DNA of 24,622 nucleotides from positions 1 to 24,622 of the forward strand of contig JAHZEF010000023.1 of assembly GCA_019422005.1 (NCBI GenBank), read 5' to 3'. The translations under genes were made by a program, and so were the position numbers. Source of the stretch: Clostridiales bacterium. GTDB lineage: Bacteria > Bacillota > Clostridia > Oscillospirales > Oscillospiraceae. This document shows, in pieces, positions 13,872 through 22,218 of the stretch. How positions within the stretch are numbered: the first letter of the stretch is position 1; each line of letters starts with the position of its first letter. A model generated the notes under the pieces. The model had not been told where the DNA came from, made no database searches, and was given only the letters and a program-made list of their open reading frames with translations.

Positions 13872-14429
13872 TCAGTCCTGATAGACAGAGGGCTTGAGCA
13901 CCCCCACAAAGGGCAGGTTCCGATAATAGTCGTCGTAGTCCAGCCCATAGCCTACGACAAACGCGGCCGGTATGGTAAAGCAGGCGTAGTCGGCCTCCAG
14001 ATCCACCGTGCGGCCGGAGGGCTTGTCGAGGAGCGTGCAGATTTTCAGGGAGGCGGGGGCGCGCTGCAGCAGAAGTTCCCTGATGTACTTCAGCGTGCTG
14101 CCTGAGTCCAGGATATCCTCCAGGATGACCACATGACGCCCCGCGATCTGATGGTCGATGTCCTTGCGGAACGTCAGATGGCCGGTGGACTGGGTCCCGC
14201 CTTCAAACGAGCTGACGGACATGAAATCCCACTGGCAGGGGATTTGCACGGCCCGGGCCATTTCGGCAAAAAAGGGTACGACGCCCTTCAGGACGCCCAC
14301 AAAAATAGGGCGCTTGCCGGCGTATTCGCGGCTCAGCTGCGCGCCGACTTCCTGGATGCGCTGGTGGATTTCCGCCTCTGTTACCAGAATACGCTCAATA
14401 TCCTGCATCATGTCAAATGGATGAATCAT
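13872..14429 (-). CDS. hpt: Hypoxanthine phosphoribosyltransferase
   Basis: The 185-residue protein has the phosphoribosyltransferase PRPP loop VVILEDILDSGSTLKY, the PIFVGVLKGVVPFFAEMAR substrate loop, and the C-terminal YGLDYDDYYRNLPFVGVL segment conserved in bacterial HPRTs. It salvages hypoxanthine, and usually guanine, to IMP and GMP. The ATG at 14429 overlaps the tilS stop (ATGA) and has GGGAG 6 nt upstream, so it is translationally coupled to tilS. tilS-hpt-ftsH is a conserved Firmicutes order, which supports the assignment. Confidence 0.95.
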   Translation of the reverse strand: MIHPFDMMQDIERILVTEAEIHQRIQEVGAQLSREYAGKRPIFVGVLKGVVPFFAEMARAVQIPCQWDFMSVSSFEGGTQSTGHLTFRKDIDHQIAGRHVVILEDILDSGSTLKYIRELLLQRAPASLKICTLLDKPSGRTVDLEADYACFTIPAAFVVGYGLDYDDYYRNLPFVGVLKPSVYQD

Positions 14430-15745
14430 TTACATCTCCCTCTCTGTCTCTCGGTCACAATCTGGATCCTGTAGCACGGCTGTCCCGCTGCCGGCCGGTA
14501 ACGCGGGTCTGCGCCGATCCCGACGGCCGCGATGACCGTGCCGTCCAGTTCCAGGACAGGGACCCCGCTGCGTTCGGCAGCCGGAATTTTTCGGTTGATC
14601 ATCAACGCCTTGAGCGATTTGGCGCCGCCGTCCAGCCGGAGCCGGTCGCCGGGCATCCGGGGGCGGACCAGAGGGGGCGCGGAAAGCGTCAGGCAGAGGC
14701 CGGCTTCCCCGCGGTAGGGAAAGGGGCCCTCACAGAGCAGGGCGCCGTCCGGCGGCAGGTGATGACGGCCAGGCAGCGGCAGGAGGAACGGGGAAAAGCT
14801 CCGGTCGGGCGCAGCGGTGCAGAGCAGCAGCGCGTATTGGCGGCGCAGCGTCAGGCCGGGAAGCTGCAGCGACTGGCTGGGGCCGCCGTACAGCAGCGCG
14901 TCTGCGGCCTTCAGATGCGCGGAGGAAAGGGAGCGGCACCCGGCGCGCTCCATCAGCCGCCGCAGGGCGCGGAGGCGGAGGGCGGACGGCGCGTCCGCCA
15001 ATGGCGCGACACGGTACCCGCCGGGCGCAGAGGCCTGCTCCAGCAGCGCGTCCGCCTGGGCCTGCAGAAATGTCTCGTCACGCCGGAGCGATTCGGCGGC
15101 CTCCAATGTCCCGGCGGCCAGCGCGGGATTTTCCGCGGTCAGGAGCGGGACGACATGGTGGCGGATCCGGTTGCGCAGGCAGTCGTCCTGCAGATTGGTG
15201 GAGTCGGTGACATGGGCAAGGCCGCTGGCCGCCAGGTAGCGCTCCACGTCTGCGCGGGTCAGGCACAGGATCGGCCGGACGATCTGCTCCCGAACGGGCG
15301 GAATGCCGCAGAGGCCCCGCAGCGCCGCGCCGCGGATCAGATGGAGCAGGACGGTTTCCAGATTGTCGTCGGCCGTATGCGCGGTGGCGATTTTGCCGCC
15401 GAGGGAGCAGAGGAAGGCATACCGCAGAGTCCGGGCGGCCAGCTCCGTGCCGAGGCCGTTTTCAGCGGCATAGGCGGCGACGTCGCCGCGGCCGCACGCC
15501 AGCTCCACGCCCCAGCTGCTGCAGAGCCGGCGGCAGAACGCCTCATCCCGGTCGGATTCGGCGCCGCGCAGGCAGTGGTTGTAATGCGCTGCCCGGACGG
15601 AAATCCCCAATTCATGCCGCAGCGAGAGCAGAAGGTGCAGCATCGCCACGGAATCCGCGCCCCCGGACAGGGACGCGGTAACGGCGTCGCCGGGGGAGAA
15701 CAGCGCCTGCTGCCGGCACCAGCGAAGGACCCTATCCCTCTCCAT
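14426..15745 (-). CDS. tilS: tRNA(Ile)-lysidine synthase TilS
   Basis: The 439-residue protein has the N-type ATP-pyrophosphatase P-loop SLSGGADSVAML at about residue 25, then HYNHCLRGAESDRDEAFC, ATAHTADDNLETVLLHLIRG and NxxDDCLRNRIRH, all typical of TilS. The C-terminal half has the weaker TilS substrate-binding and HTH-like regions. The enzyme attaches lysine to C34 of the CAU-anticodon tRNA-Ile, changing decoding from AUG to AUA. The ATG at 15745 has GGGAG 7 nt upstream and overlaps the dnaB end by 14 bp. The frame stays open further upstream into dnaB, but that extension is not TilS-like. Confidence 0.95.
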   Translation of the reverse strand: MERDRVLRWCRQQALFSPGDAVTASLSGGADSVAMLHLLLSLRHELGISVRAAHYNHCLRGAESDRDEAFCRRLCSSWGVELACGRGDVAAYAAENGLGTELAARTLRYAFLCSLGGKIATAHTADDNLETVLLHLIRGAALRGLCGIPPVREQIVRPILCLTRADVERYLAASGLAHVTDSTNLQDDCLRNRIRHHVVPLLTAENPALAAGTLEAAESLRRDETFLQAQADALLEQASAPGGYRVAPLADAPSALRLRALRRLMERAGCRSLSSAHLKAADALLYGGPSQSLQLPGLTLRRQYALLLCTAAPDRSFSPFLLPLPGRHHLPPDGALLCEGPFPYRGEAGLCLTLSAPPLVRPRMPGDRLRLDGGAKSLKALMINRKIPAAERSGVPVLELDGTVIAAVGIGADPRYRPAAGQPCYRIQIVTERQRGRCK

Positions 15746-17078
15746 GCTTCCACTCCCGGTCGGCAAAGGTGGTGTATTGGGGCAGCCACTGGAGCTTGAC
15801 GGTGCCGGTTTCACCGTGACGGTTTTTCGCCACGATACACTCGGCCACGTTCTTCTCCTCGGAATTTTCGTTGTAATAGTCGTCGCGGTAGAGGAACATG
15901 ACCTCGTCCGCATCCTGCTCGATGGCGCCGGATTCGCGCAGATCCGAAAGCATGGGGCGCTTGTCGGAACGGCTTTCGTTGGCGCGGGAGAGCCGGCTCA
16001 GGCAAATTACGGGAACATTCAGTTCCTTTGCCATGATTTTCAGCGCGCGGGAGATTTCGGAAACCACCTGCACACGGTTGTCGCTCTGCTTGTTGGAGCC
16101 GCCGGCGGAGGTCATCAGCTGCAGATAGTCGATGAGGACCAGGCCCAGATTGTCCAGGCGGCGGCACTTGGCGTTCATCTCCGCCACTGTGATGGACGGG
16201 TTGTCGTCCACACGGATGTCGGTCTGGCTCAGTGCCGAAGAGGCAATGCCCAGCTTGTTCCATTCGTCCTCCGAGAGACGGCCGGTCAGCAGGCTCTGGT
16301 TGTCCACAAAGCTTTCGTTGGAGAGCAGGCGCATCACCAGCTGTTCCCGGGACATTTCCAAGGAAAAGAAAGCGACGGTCTTTTCCGGATTCTTTTTCGC
16401 CACATTCAGGGCGATATTCAGGGCGATGGAGGTTTTGCCCATGCCGGGGCGGGCCGCGATCAGGATCAGGTCGGTCTTGTTGAGGCCGCTGATTTTTTTG
16501 TCCAGATCCCGGAAACCGGTGGAAAGGCCGGGAATGTCGCTGCCGGAGAGGGCCAGTTCATTGAGGCGGTCGTAAACCTTGAGCAGGACGGTGCCGATGT
16601 GCTCCAGCGTTTCGCCGCCGCGGCCCTTGCGCAGGGCGAAAATTTTCTTTTCGGCAGACTCCAGAATATCCTGGGCGGAACCGACGCCCTCATAAACCGT
16701 GTCCCCAATTTCGGCGGCGGCCTGCGCCACGCTGCGCAGCAACGCTTTGTCCCGGACGATTTCCGCATACTGCAGGACGTTGGCGGCTGTGGGCGTGATT
16801 TCCATCAGCTGCATCAGGTACTGCAGGGAAGTCTTCTCATCAAAGACGCCCCGCTCCTTCATTTTGTCCAGCACCGTCACCGGATCGATGACCTGGGAGA
16901 AGTTGAACATGGAGTAGACGGTTTCGAAAATGTCCCGGTTCTGCTCCAGATAAAAATCCTCCGGCCGCAGGATGCCGATGACCTCCGCCACGCAGCGGCT
17001 GTCGATGAGAATGGAACCCAGTACGGCCTGCTCGGCTTCCAGGGACTGGGGCATCTGGCGGCCCAGCAGTTCGTCCAT
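15732..17078 (-). CDS. dnaB: Replicative DNA helicase DnaB
   Basis: The 448-residue protein has an N-terminal primase-interacting domain (MPQSLEAEQAVLGSILID..., about residues 9-110), a linker, and a RecA-like ATPase. The ATPase has Walker A RPGMGKT at about 210-216, FFSLEMSREQLVMRLLS, the Walker B region LGLVLIDYLQLM, and the loop ESGAIEQDADEVMFLYRDDYY. DnaB unwinds DNA at the replication fork as a hexamer. The ATG at 17078 is preferred to the in-frame ATG at 17096, because AAGGAG lies between them and about 8 nt before the second. No intein or split was seen. It follows rplI by 49 nt. Confidence 0.96.
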   Translation of the reverse strand: MDELLGRQMPQSLEAEQAVLGSILIDSRCVAEVIGILRPEDFYLEQNRDIFETVYSMFNFSQVIDPVTVLDKMKERGVFDEKTSLQYLMQLMEITPTAANVLQYAEIVRDKALLRSVAQAAAEIGDTVYEGVGSAQDILESAEKKIFALRKGRGGETLEHIGTVLLKVYDRLNELALSGSDIPGLSTGFRDLDKKISGLNKTDLILIAARPGMGKTSIALNIALNVAKKNPEKTVAFFSLEMSREQLVMRLLSNESFVDNQSLLTGRLSEDEWNKLGIASSALSQTDIRVDDNPSITVAEMNAKCRRLDNLGLVLIDYLQLMTSAGGSNKQSDNRVQVVSEISRALKIMAKELNVPVICLSRLSRANESRSDKRPMLSDLRESGAIEQDADEVMFLYRDDYYNENSEEKNVAECIVAKNRHGETGTVKLQWLPQYTTFADREWKHGEG

Positions 17079-17127
17079 AGATACGTCTCCTTCCATCCGA
17101 ATGTCCCCGCCGGGGGAACGGGCGGGC

Positions 17128-17574
17128 TTACGCCTCGACGATCTTAACGGTCAGTTCCCCGATGATCTCATAGCCAAGCCTGCACTTGAGCGTATAGGTG
17201 CCGGCGTTTTTAATGGGATCCTCTATGACAATCTTACGCTTGTCGATGGAAATCCCGTGCTGGGCCCTGAGGGCCTCGGCAATTTCCAGGGAGGTGACGG
17301 AACCGAACAGACGGCCGGCCCCGCCGCCCTTTGCGGCGACGGTTACCGTCAGCTCCTTCAGCTTCCTGGAGATCTCCAGCGCTTCGGCGCGCTCCTTGGC
17401 AGCCTTTTCGGCGGCGGCCTTGTCGTTCATGCGCATGGTGTTCAGATTGTCTGCATTGGCTTCCACAGCCAGCTTGCGCGGCAGCAGATAGTTGCGGGCA
17501 TAGCCGTCGGACGCCTCGATGCATTGGCCTTTTTTGCCCTTGCCCTTGATATCCTGCAATAAAATTACTTTCAT
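17128..17574 (-). CDS. rplI: 50S ribosomal protein bL9
   Basis: The 148-residue protein matches bL9 throughout: N-terminal MKVILLQDIKGKGKKGQ and VSDGYARNYLLP-like motif (EASDGYARNYLLPRKLAVEA), the long connecting helix at about residues 40-75, and the C-terminal domain with GRLFGSVTSLEIAEAL. bL9 binds 23S rRNA near the L1 stalk and helps maintain reading frame. AAGGAG lies 9 nt before the ATG. It keeps the classic gdpP-rplI-dnaB order, apart from the small membrane gene inserted before it. Confidence 0.97.
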   Translation of the reverse strand: MKVILLQDIKGKGKKGQCIEASDGYARNYLLPRKLAVEANADNLNTMRMNDKAAAEKAAKERAEALEISRKLKELTVTVAAKGGGAGRLFGSVTSLEIAEALRAQHGISIDKRKIVIEDPIKNAGTYTLKCRLGYEIIGELTVKIVEA

Positions 17575-17580
17575 TTTGTC

Positions 17581-17811
17581 TTACTCCTTATCTTCCTCGT
17601 CCTGGGGGACGGCCGGATGTTCGTTTGCGTTTTCGGGAGATTCCCCGGTAAAGCCTGTTACAAAGCAGAGCAGCGCTGCCAGCGGCAGGATCACAGAACC
17701 TGCCGCGGTGAACAGGTCGAACGATGTGGATGCACCGTGCATCAGCAGGCACCAGCAGCTTGCGGCCGCCAGAAAGATGCCCAGCAGCATCAGCTTTGCG
17801 CGTTTGTTCAC
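17581..17811 (-). CDS. Small two-helix membrane protein between gdpP and rplI
   Basis: The 76-residue product starts at GTG 17811, with GAGGAG 7 nt upstream and only 4 nt after the gdpP stop. An in-frame ATG at 17847 would overlap gdpP by 32 bp and has no comparable site. Two membrane helices (about residues 6-25 and 32-54) are followed by a hydrophilic acidic tail ending DEEDKE. I do not recognise the family. The tight coupling to gdpP, a c-di-AMP phosphodiesterase with N-terminal membrane helices, leaves open a partner or accessory role (inference only). Confidence 0.72.
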   Translation of the reverse strand: MNKRAKLMLLGIFLAAASCWCLLMHGASTSFDLFTAAGSVILPLAALLCFVTGFTGESPENANEHPAVPQDEEDKE

Positions 17812-17815
17812 AGGC

Positions 17816-19795
17816 TCACTCCTCGAAGTATTTGTCAATGGATGCAATCAGCGCCCGCAGGACTTCCCCGATGGACATGCCGGTGATCTGTGCGCCTGCC
17901 GTGGCGGCGTTTCCGCCGCCGCCCAGCGGCTCCAGAATGACCTGCACATTGGTGTCGCCGATGGAACGTGCGGACATGATCACCCGGTCCCCGTCCGGAT
18001 AAAGGACAAAGGAGGTGGTGATGCCGGAGATATTCAGCAGTTCGTCGGCAGCCTGCGCGGCAATGGTGCGGTTGGCCGTATAATCCAGCGCGGCAATGGC
18101 GATATCACCCCGGTACAGGCGGGCGGTCTGAATGATCTTGTAGCGGTCCAGCGTGTCGGCCAGATTGTTCTGGAACAGCTTTTTTACGTCCACCGTGTCT
18201 GCGCCGGTGCGCCGCAGGAAGGCGGCCGCCTCAAAGGTCCGGCTGCCGGTGCGGACGGAGAAGTTCTTGGTATCCAGCACAATGCCGGCCAGCAGCGCCT
18301 GCGCCTCCATGGGAAGGATATCCTGGGGGTCCACCGCATACTGCAGCAGTTCCGTTACCAGCTCCGACGCGGAAGAGACGAAAGGCTCGTGCAGATTCAG
18401 CACCACCTGCTCGATATAGTCGGCGGCACGGCGGTGATGGTCAATGACCGCCACCCGCGGAATGGACTCCAGCAGGGGCTTGGACTGCACCTGATCGGGC
18501 CGGTTGGTGTCCACAACAATCAGCAGGCTGCGGGGATCCGCCATCAGCATGGCCTCGTCGGCGTCGATAAACGCGCCGTCATATTCCGGGAGTTCCTGAA
18601 GCCTGGCAATCAGGGATTTGGCCGCGTTGACCTCCAGATCCACAACGATGTGCGGTTGCTTGCCCTTTTTGCGGCAGATGCACATCACGCCGGCCGCGGC
18701 GCCGACGGCGTCAATGTCGGCATTCTTGTGCCCCATGATGAAGACCTCGCTGGACTGGGCGATCAGCTCGGACAGGGAATTGGCGATGACGCGGGACTTG
18801 ACTTTGGTGCGGCGTTCGGTCTCCTTGGTCTTGCCGCCGTAGAAGGAAAAGTTGTAGCGGTCCTTGATTACGGCCTGGTCGCCGCCGCGGCTGAGGGACA
18901 TCTCGATGCTCAGGGAGGCGAAGCTGTAATTCTCGGAAAAGCTGGTCCCGTCCTTGCCGAAGCCCAGCGAGAGGGTTGCTGCGATCCCGGAGGGGTTGAG
19001 AACGGTGCGGATGGTTTCCAGGATGGAAAATTTATCCTCAATCAGCCTGGGCAGATCCCGGGCCTCGAAGAGGAAGAGGTACCGGTTCCGCTCCAGCTTG
19101 CGGAGCAGGCCGTCAATGCCGTCGGTCCAGGCGGTGAGCTTGCTGTCAATCTCGGCGTTGATGGTGGAAACCACGCTGTCGGGAAGGTTGCTGACCAGTT
19201 CGTCATAATTGTCCACCAGAAGGATGGAAACGATGGGACGGGACCGGATGTATTCATCCCGGACCTGGAACAGTTCCGTCATATCCAGCAGATAAATGGA
19301 CGCCAGAAACAAAGAGGGATCCTGCTCGTCGGAATGGATCTGATTGCCGATGATCCGGTAGCGGCGGGAACCGAGCGTGTAGTCGCCGGGATACTCCGGC
19401 TTGCCCTCGGCCAGCCAGCGGGCGGAAAACCCGGGCAGGGCGGCATCCAGCTTCTGATTAAATGCCGAAGCCTTGAGGCCGGTCAGCTGGTTGAAGTGGC
19501 TGTTGGACCAGAAGATCTCATTGTTGGAGATGGAGACGATGGCCATGGGGAGCGGCATTTCATCCTTGAATGCCGTGTCCAGCGTGGCGGTGGTGGACTG
19601 CATGTACCGGAGGATCTCCTTTTTTTTGCGTGCAGTGGAGATCTGGAACAGGATGAACAGCAGCACTGTGATGCCGAACTCCGCGGCGGCCAGATAGTAT
19701 TGCTTCAGGAATACGGCTACACCGGAAAAAAGCAGCAGCACCACAAAATAGAGCGCGGCGCCGGGTACCAGAAACCGCGAGAGCGTATTGTTCAA
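17816..19795 (-). CDS. gdpP: Cyclic-di-AMP phosphodiesterase GdpP (YybT)
   Basis: The 659-residue protein has the full GdpP layout: two N-terminal membrane helices (about 9-28 and 34-52), a PAS-like domain (about 75-165) and a degenerate GGDEF domain (about 175-300). The DHH/DHHA1 phosphodiesterase region has H356-x-N358-x-D360-x-D362, VVDTNRPDQ, D452-H-H454 and a C-terminal GGGGNAATAG motif. It hydrolyses c-di-AMP to pApA and so tunes osmotic and cell-wall homeostasis. The start is TTG at 19795; the SD is modest (AAAGGTG, about 10 nt away). It heads the long leftward operon, with a clear promoter 46 nt upstream. Confidence 0.95.
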   Translation of the reverse strand: MNNTLSRFLVPGAALYFVVLLLFSGVAVFLKQYYLAAAEFGITVLLFILFQISTARKKKEILRYMQSTTATLDTAFKDEMPLPMAIVSISNNEIFWSNSHFNQLTGLKASAFNQKLDAALPGFSARWLAEGKPEYPGDYTLGSRRYRIIGNQIHSDEQDPSLFLASIYLLDMTELFQVRDEYIRSRPIVSILLVDNYDELVSNLPDSVVSTINAEIDSKLTAWTDGIDGLLRKLERNRYLFLFEARDLPRLIEDKFSILETIRTVLNPSGIAATLSLGFGKDGTSFSENYSFASLSIEMSLSRGGDQAVIKDRYNFSFYGGKTKETERRTKVKSRVIANSLSELIAQSSEVFIMGHKNADIDAVGAAAGVMCICRKKGKQPHIVVDLEVNAAKSLIARLQELPEYDGAFIDADEAMLMADPRSLLIVVDTNRPDQVQSKPLLESIPRVAVIDHHRRAADYIEQVVLNLHEPFVSSASELVTELLQYAVDPQDILPMEAQALLAGIVLDTKNFSVRTGSRTFEAAAFLRRTGADTVDVKKLFQNNLADTLDRYKIIQTARLYRGDIAIAALDYTANRTIAAQAADELLNISGITTSFVLYPDGDRVIMSARSIGDTNVQVILEPLGGGGNAATAGAQITGMSIGEVLRALIASIDKYFEE

Positions 19796-19840
19796 GAAGC
19801 GTCACACCTTTCTCCGCCGGATGTGGGGATAGATATTCGT

Positions 19841-19869
19841 ATTATAGCAAAAAGGCTGCGTGAAAACAA
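19841..19869 (-). promoter_or_regulatory. Promoter of the gdpP-to-ftsH operon
   Basis: Read on the - strand: TTGTTT (19869-19864), a 17-nt spacer, then a perfect TATAAT (19846-19841) preceded by an extended -10 TGC. No other clear promoter was seen within the operon. Confidence 0.87.
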
Positions 19870-19931
19870 CAATCCAGCCGGATAAAAGCGGGGGATTTTC
19901 CAAGGAAATTCTGATGCCGTTCAAATATTTG

Positions 19932-19960
19932 TATACATTCCCGGAAAAGTGTGGTATACT
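19932..19960 (+). promoter_or_regulatory. Promoter of the RNase J gene
   Basis: TATACA (19932-19937), a 17-nt spacer, then TATACT (19955-19960) preceded by TGG. Transcription should start near 19967, about 300 nt before the coding region. Confidence 0.8.
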
Positions 19961-19966
19961 GAATAC

Positions 19967-20266
19967 AGATGAACGGCCGAAAGGCGTTCTTTTTTACGTG
20001 CGTTATGTGCATCTGCACATGTGTATAGAGGGCTGAGCTTCATACGGTATGCACACAGGCAGGCGGAGCCTTTCGTGGCGGCGAGACGGGGCCGACCACA
20101 GAAGGACCGGGTGTCCGGGTTTTTCCGTTTCTTTTTGCCTGTGAAGCCGCTGCTGCAGCCCAAATCCAACTGAAAACGCAGCCGGCAGGGCCGGAATGAA
20201 ATGAAAAACGGAGGGATCGTGGTAAAGCCGCCCGCCTTCCGCATTGTTAAGGAGTAGTGATTTCTT
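19967..20266 (+). ncRNA. Structured 5' leader of the RNase J gene (candidate regulatory RNA)
   Basis: The leader opens with a hairpin at 19971-19989 (GAAC/GTTC plus GCC/GGC around a GAAA tetraloop, one bulged G), followed at once by TTTTTT (19990-19995). That is the form of an intrinsic terminator right after the start site. Further on, CACAGGCA (20054-20061) pairs with TGCCTGTG (20136-20143). This encloses a hairpin, GTGG-CGGC (20075-20082) with GCCG-a-CCAC (20091-20099), and a smaller CCGG/CCGG hairpin (20107-20118) before a U-rich run. A possible 12-codon reading frame (GTG 20219 to TAG 20257, SD GGAGGG at short spacing) ends 9 nt before the RNase J start. No known riboswitch or T-box motif was recognised. 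Confidence 0.5.
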
Positions 20267-21925
20267 TTGGCTGAAAAACTGAAAATTATGAGCCTTGGCG
20301 GTCTGAACGAGATCGGCAAAAACATGACCGTCCTGGAGTACGGCAGGGACATGATCATTGTGGACTGCGGGCTGGGATTTCCGGAGGATGACATGTACGG
20401 CATCGATCTGGTGATTCCGGACGTCAGCTACCTGGTGAAAAACCAGAACAAAATCCGCGGCATCTTCCTGACCCACGGGCATGAGGACCACATTGGCTCG
20501 CTGCCCTATGTGCTGCAGCAGATCAAAGCGCCGGTACACGGCACCCGCCTGACGCTGGGCCTGGTCAGGCTGAAACTGGAGGAGCACCGGATCCTCGACA
20601 AGTGCAAGCTGGTCACCCATGAAGCCGGCGAGACGGTCAAGGCGGGCAACTTCCAGGTGGAATTCATTCATGTCAACCACTCCATCGCCGACGCAGTGGC
20701 GTTTGCCATCAAGACGCCGGTGGGAACGGTGGTGATGACCGGCGATTTCAAGATCGACCCCACCGCCGAGGACGGTATGATTGACCTGGGCCGCTTCGGC
20801 GAACTGGGAAAAGAGGGCGTGCTGGCGCTGCTGTGCGATTCCACCAATGTGGAGCGGGCCGGTTATACGGCCAATGAGATGGTGGTAACAGAGTCGTTCG
20901 ACCGGCAGTTTAAAAACTGCAGCCAGCGGATTATCGTGTCCACCTTCGCTTCCAACGCCTACCGCCTGCAGTCGCTGATTACCGTGGCGCACAAATATGG
21001 ACGCAAAATCGCGTTTACAGGCCGCAGCATGGAAAATATCCTGAAGGTTTCCACGGAGCTGGGGTATATGAAGCTCCCGCCCAAAACGCTGGTGGATATC
21101 AACCAGATCAAATCGATCCCCAAGGAAAAGCTGGTGATTGTGGCCACCGGTTCCCAGGGGGAGGATATGTCCGCGCTGTACCGCATGGCTTACAACAGCC
21201 ACCGGCAGGTGGAGATTCAGGCCGGGGACCGGGTGATCCTGTCGGCTTCCGCGATCCCCGGAAACGAAAAGGCCATTGGGCGCATCATCAACGAGCTGTA
21301 CCGGAAAGGCGCCGACGTGGTCTGCGACAAGCTGTCGGAGGTCCATGTGTCCGGCCATGCCTGTCAGGAGGAACTGAAAATTATTCACGGCCTGCTGAAG
21401 CCGCGGTTCTTTATCCCGGTTCACGGCGAGCAGCGCCATCTGCAGATTCACGCCAGGCTGGCCGTCCAGGCCATGGGGATGGATCCGAGGCACGTGGTGG
21501 TTTCCGATCTGGGCCGTGTGATAGAACTGACGGGCCGTTCCTGCAAGCTGACCGGTACGGTGCCGGCCGGAAAGGTACTGGTGGACGGCACCGGAGTGGG
21601 CGATGTGGGGAGCGTGGTCCTGAGGGACCGCAAGCACCTGGCGCAGGACGGCATGCTGGTTGTGGTGGTGAATCTGAGCTCGGAGGACGGATCGGTGATT
21701 TCCGGGCCGGATATCATCACCCGCGGGTTTGTATACGTCAAGGAGTCGGAAAACCTGATGGACGAACTGCGGAACATCGCCGCGGCGTCTCTGGACAAAT
21801 GCCGCAGCAGCGGCTCGAGGGATTGGGCGGCCATCAAGGCGTCGATCAAGTCGGACTTGTCCAATTACCTGTTTAAGACAACCAAGCGCAATCCCATGAT
21901 CCTTCCCGTCATCATGGAGATCTGA
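20267..21925 (+). CDS. rnjA: Ribonuclease J
   Basis: The 552-residue metallo-beta-lactamase/beta-CASP nuclease has THGHEDHIG at residues 69-77 with zinc ligands H70, H72, D74 and H75. VNHSIADAV and GDFKIDP follow. The beta-CASP region includes CDSTNVERAGYT, FASNAYRLQ, VATGSQGE and the terminal HVSGHACQEEL/PVHGEQRH motifs. The C-terminal domain needed for dimerisation is present. RNase J has 5'-to-3' exonuclease and endonuclease activity in mRNA decay and rRNA maturation. The start is TTG at 20267 with AAGGAG 12 nt upstream, a somewhat long spacing. It is flanked by its own promoter and terminators, so it is probably monocistronic. Confidence 0.95.
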   Translation: MAEKLKIMSLGGLNEIGKNMTVLEYGRDMIIVDCGLGFPEDDMYGIDLVIPDVSYLVKNQNKIRGIFLTHGHEDHIGSLPYVLQQIKAPVHGTRLTLGLVRLKLEEHRILDKCKLVTHEAGETVKAGNFQVEFIHVNHSIADAVAFAIKTPVGTVVMTGDFKIDPTAEDGMIDLGRFGELGKEGVLALLCDSTNVERAGYTANEMVVTESFDRQFKNCSQRIIVSTFASNAYRLQSLITVAHKYGRKIAFTGRSMENILKVSTELGYMKLPPKTLVDINQIKSIPKEKLVIVATGSQGEDMSALYRMAYNSHRQVEIQAGDRVILSASAIPGNEKAIGRIINELYRKGADVVCDKLSEVHVSGHACQEELKIIHGLLKPRFFIPVHGEQRHLQIHARLAVQAMGMDPRHVVVSDLGRVIELTGRSCKLTGTVPAGKVLVDGTGVGDVGSVVLRDRKHLAQDGMLVVVVNLSSEDGSVISGPDIITRGFVYVKESENLMDELRNIAAASLDKCRSSGSRDWAAIKASIKSDLSNYLFKTTKRNPMILPVIMEI

Positions 21926-22005
21926 ATGCAGCCTGTGCAATCCGGCGCCGGACGCGGAAGTCAGCGTTGTCCGGCGCGGAGGTTTTCAAGTTCAGAACAA
22001 CGGTT

Positions 22006-22078
22006 CAGGCCGGCGGACCCGGAGTCCGCCGGCCTGCCTGCGGTTTTGCGGCGGCCGGCGCTGCAAAACCGCTTTTTT
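22006..22078 (+). terminator. Tandem stem-loops ending RNase J transcription
   Basis: A 13-bp hairpin (22006-22018 with 22024-22036) is followed by a second stem, GCGGTTTTGC/GCAAAACCGC (22040-22049 with 22063-22072), and then TTTTTT (22073-22078). The second is a strong intrinsic terminator. Confidence 0.92.
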
Positions 22079-22145
22079 CATGGCCGGAAAGAAGGCCGGA
22101 GCGGCGGGCACACCGCGGCGCCGGGCTTTGAAATGGAAAGTATCC

Positions 22146-22195
22146 TTGACATATTGGGCTGCCTGCGGTATGATAAGAAGGAAAGCAAGCTTTCC
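22146..22195 (+). promoter_or_regulatory. Strong promoter with palindrome at the start site (XRE gene)
   Basis: A perfect TTGACA (22146-22151), a 17-nt spacer and TATGAT (22169-22174). A perfect inverted repeat GGAAAGC-AA-GCTTTCC (22180-22195) covers the predicted +1 and is a good candidate operator for the regulator encoded just downstream. It could instead be a 5' mRNA hairpin. Confidence 0.85.
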
Positions 22196-22218
22196 ATAGA
22201 GAGGAGAGGAGGGGCCGC

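Noticed and set aside
17519..19885. 788-codon + strand open frame opposite gdpP
   Set aside because: Antisense shadow; gdpP on the other strand has all PAS and DHH/DHHA1 motifs, and the shadow lacks an SD and any domain.
19967..20266. T-box leader upstream of RNase J
   Set aside because: There is no T-box core (TGGNACCGCG-like) sequence or specifier loop, and the gene is not a tRNA ligase or amino-acid gene.
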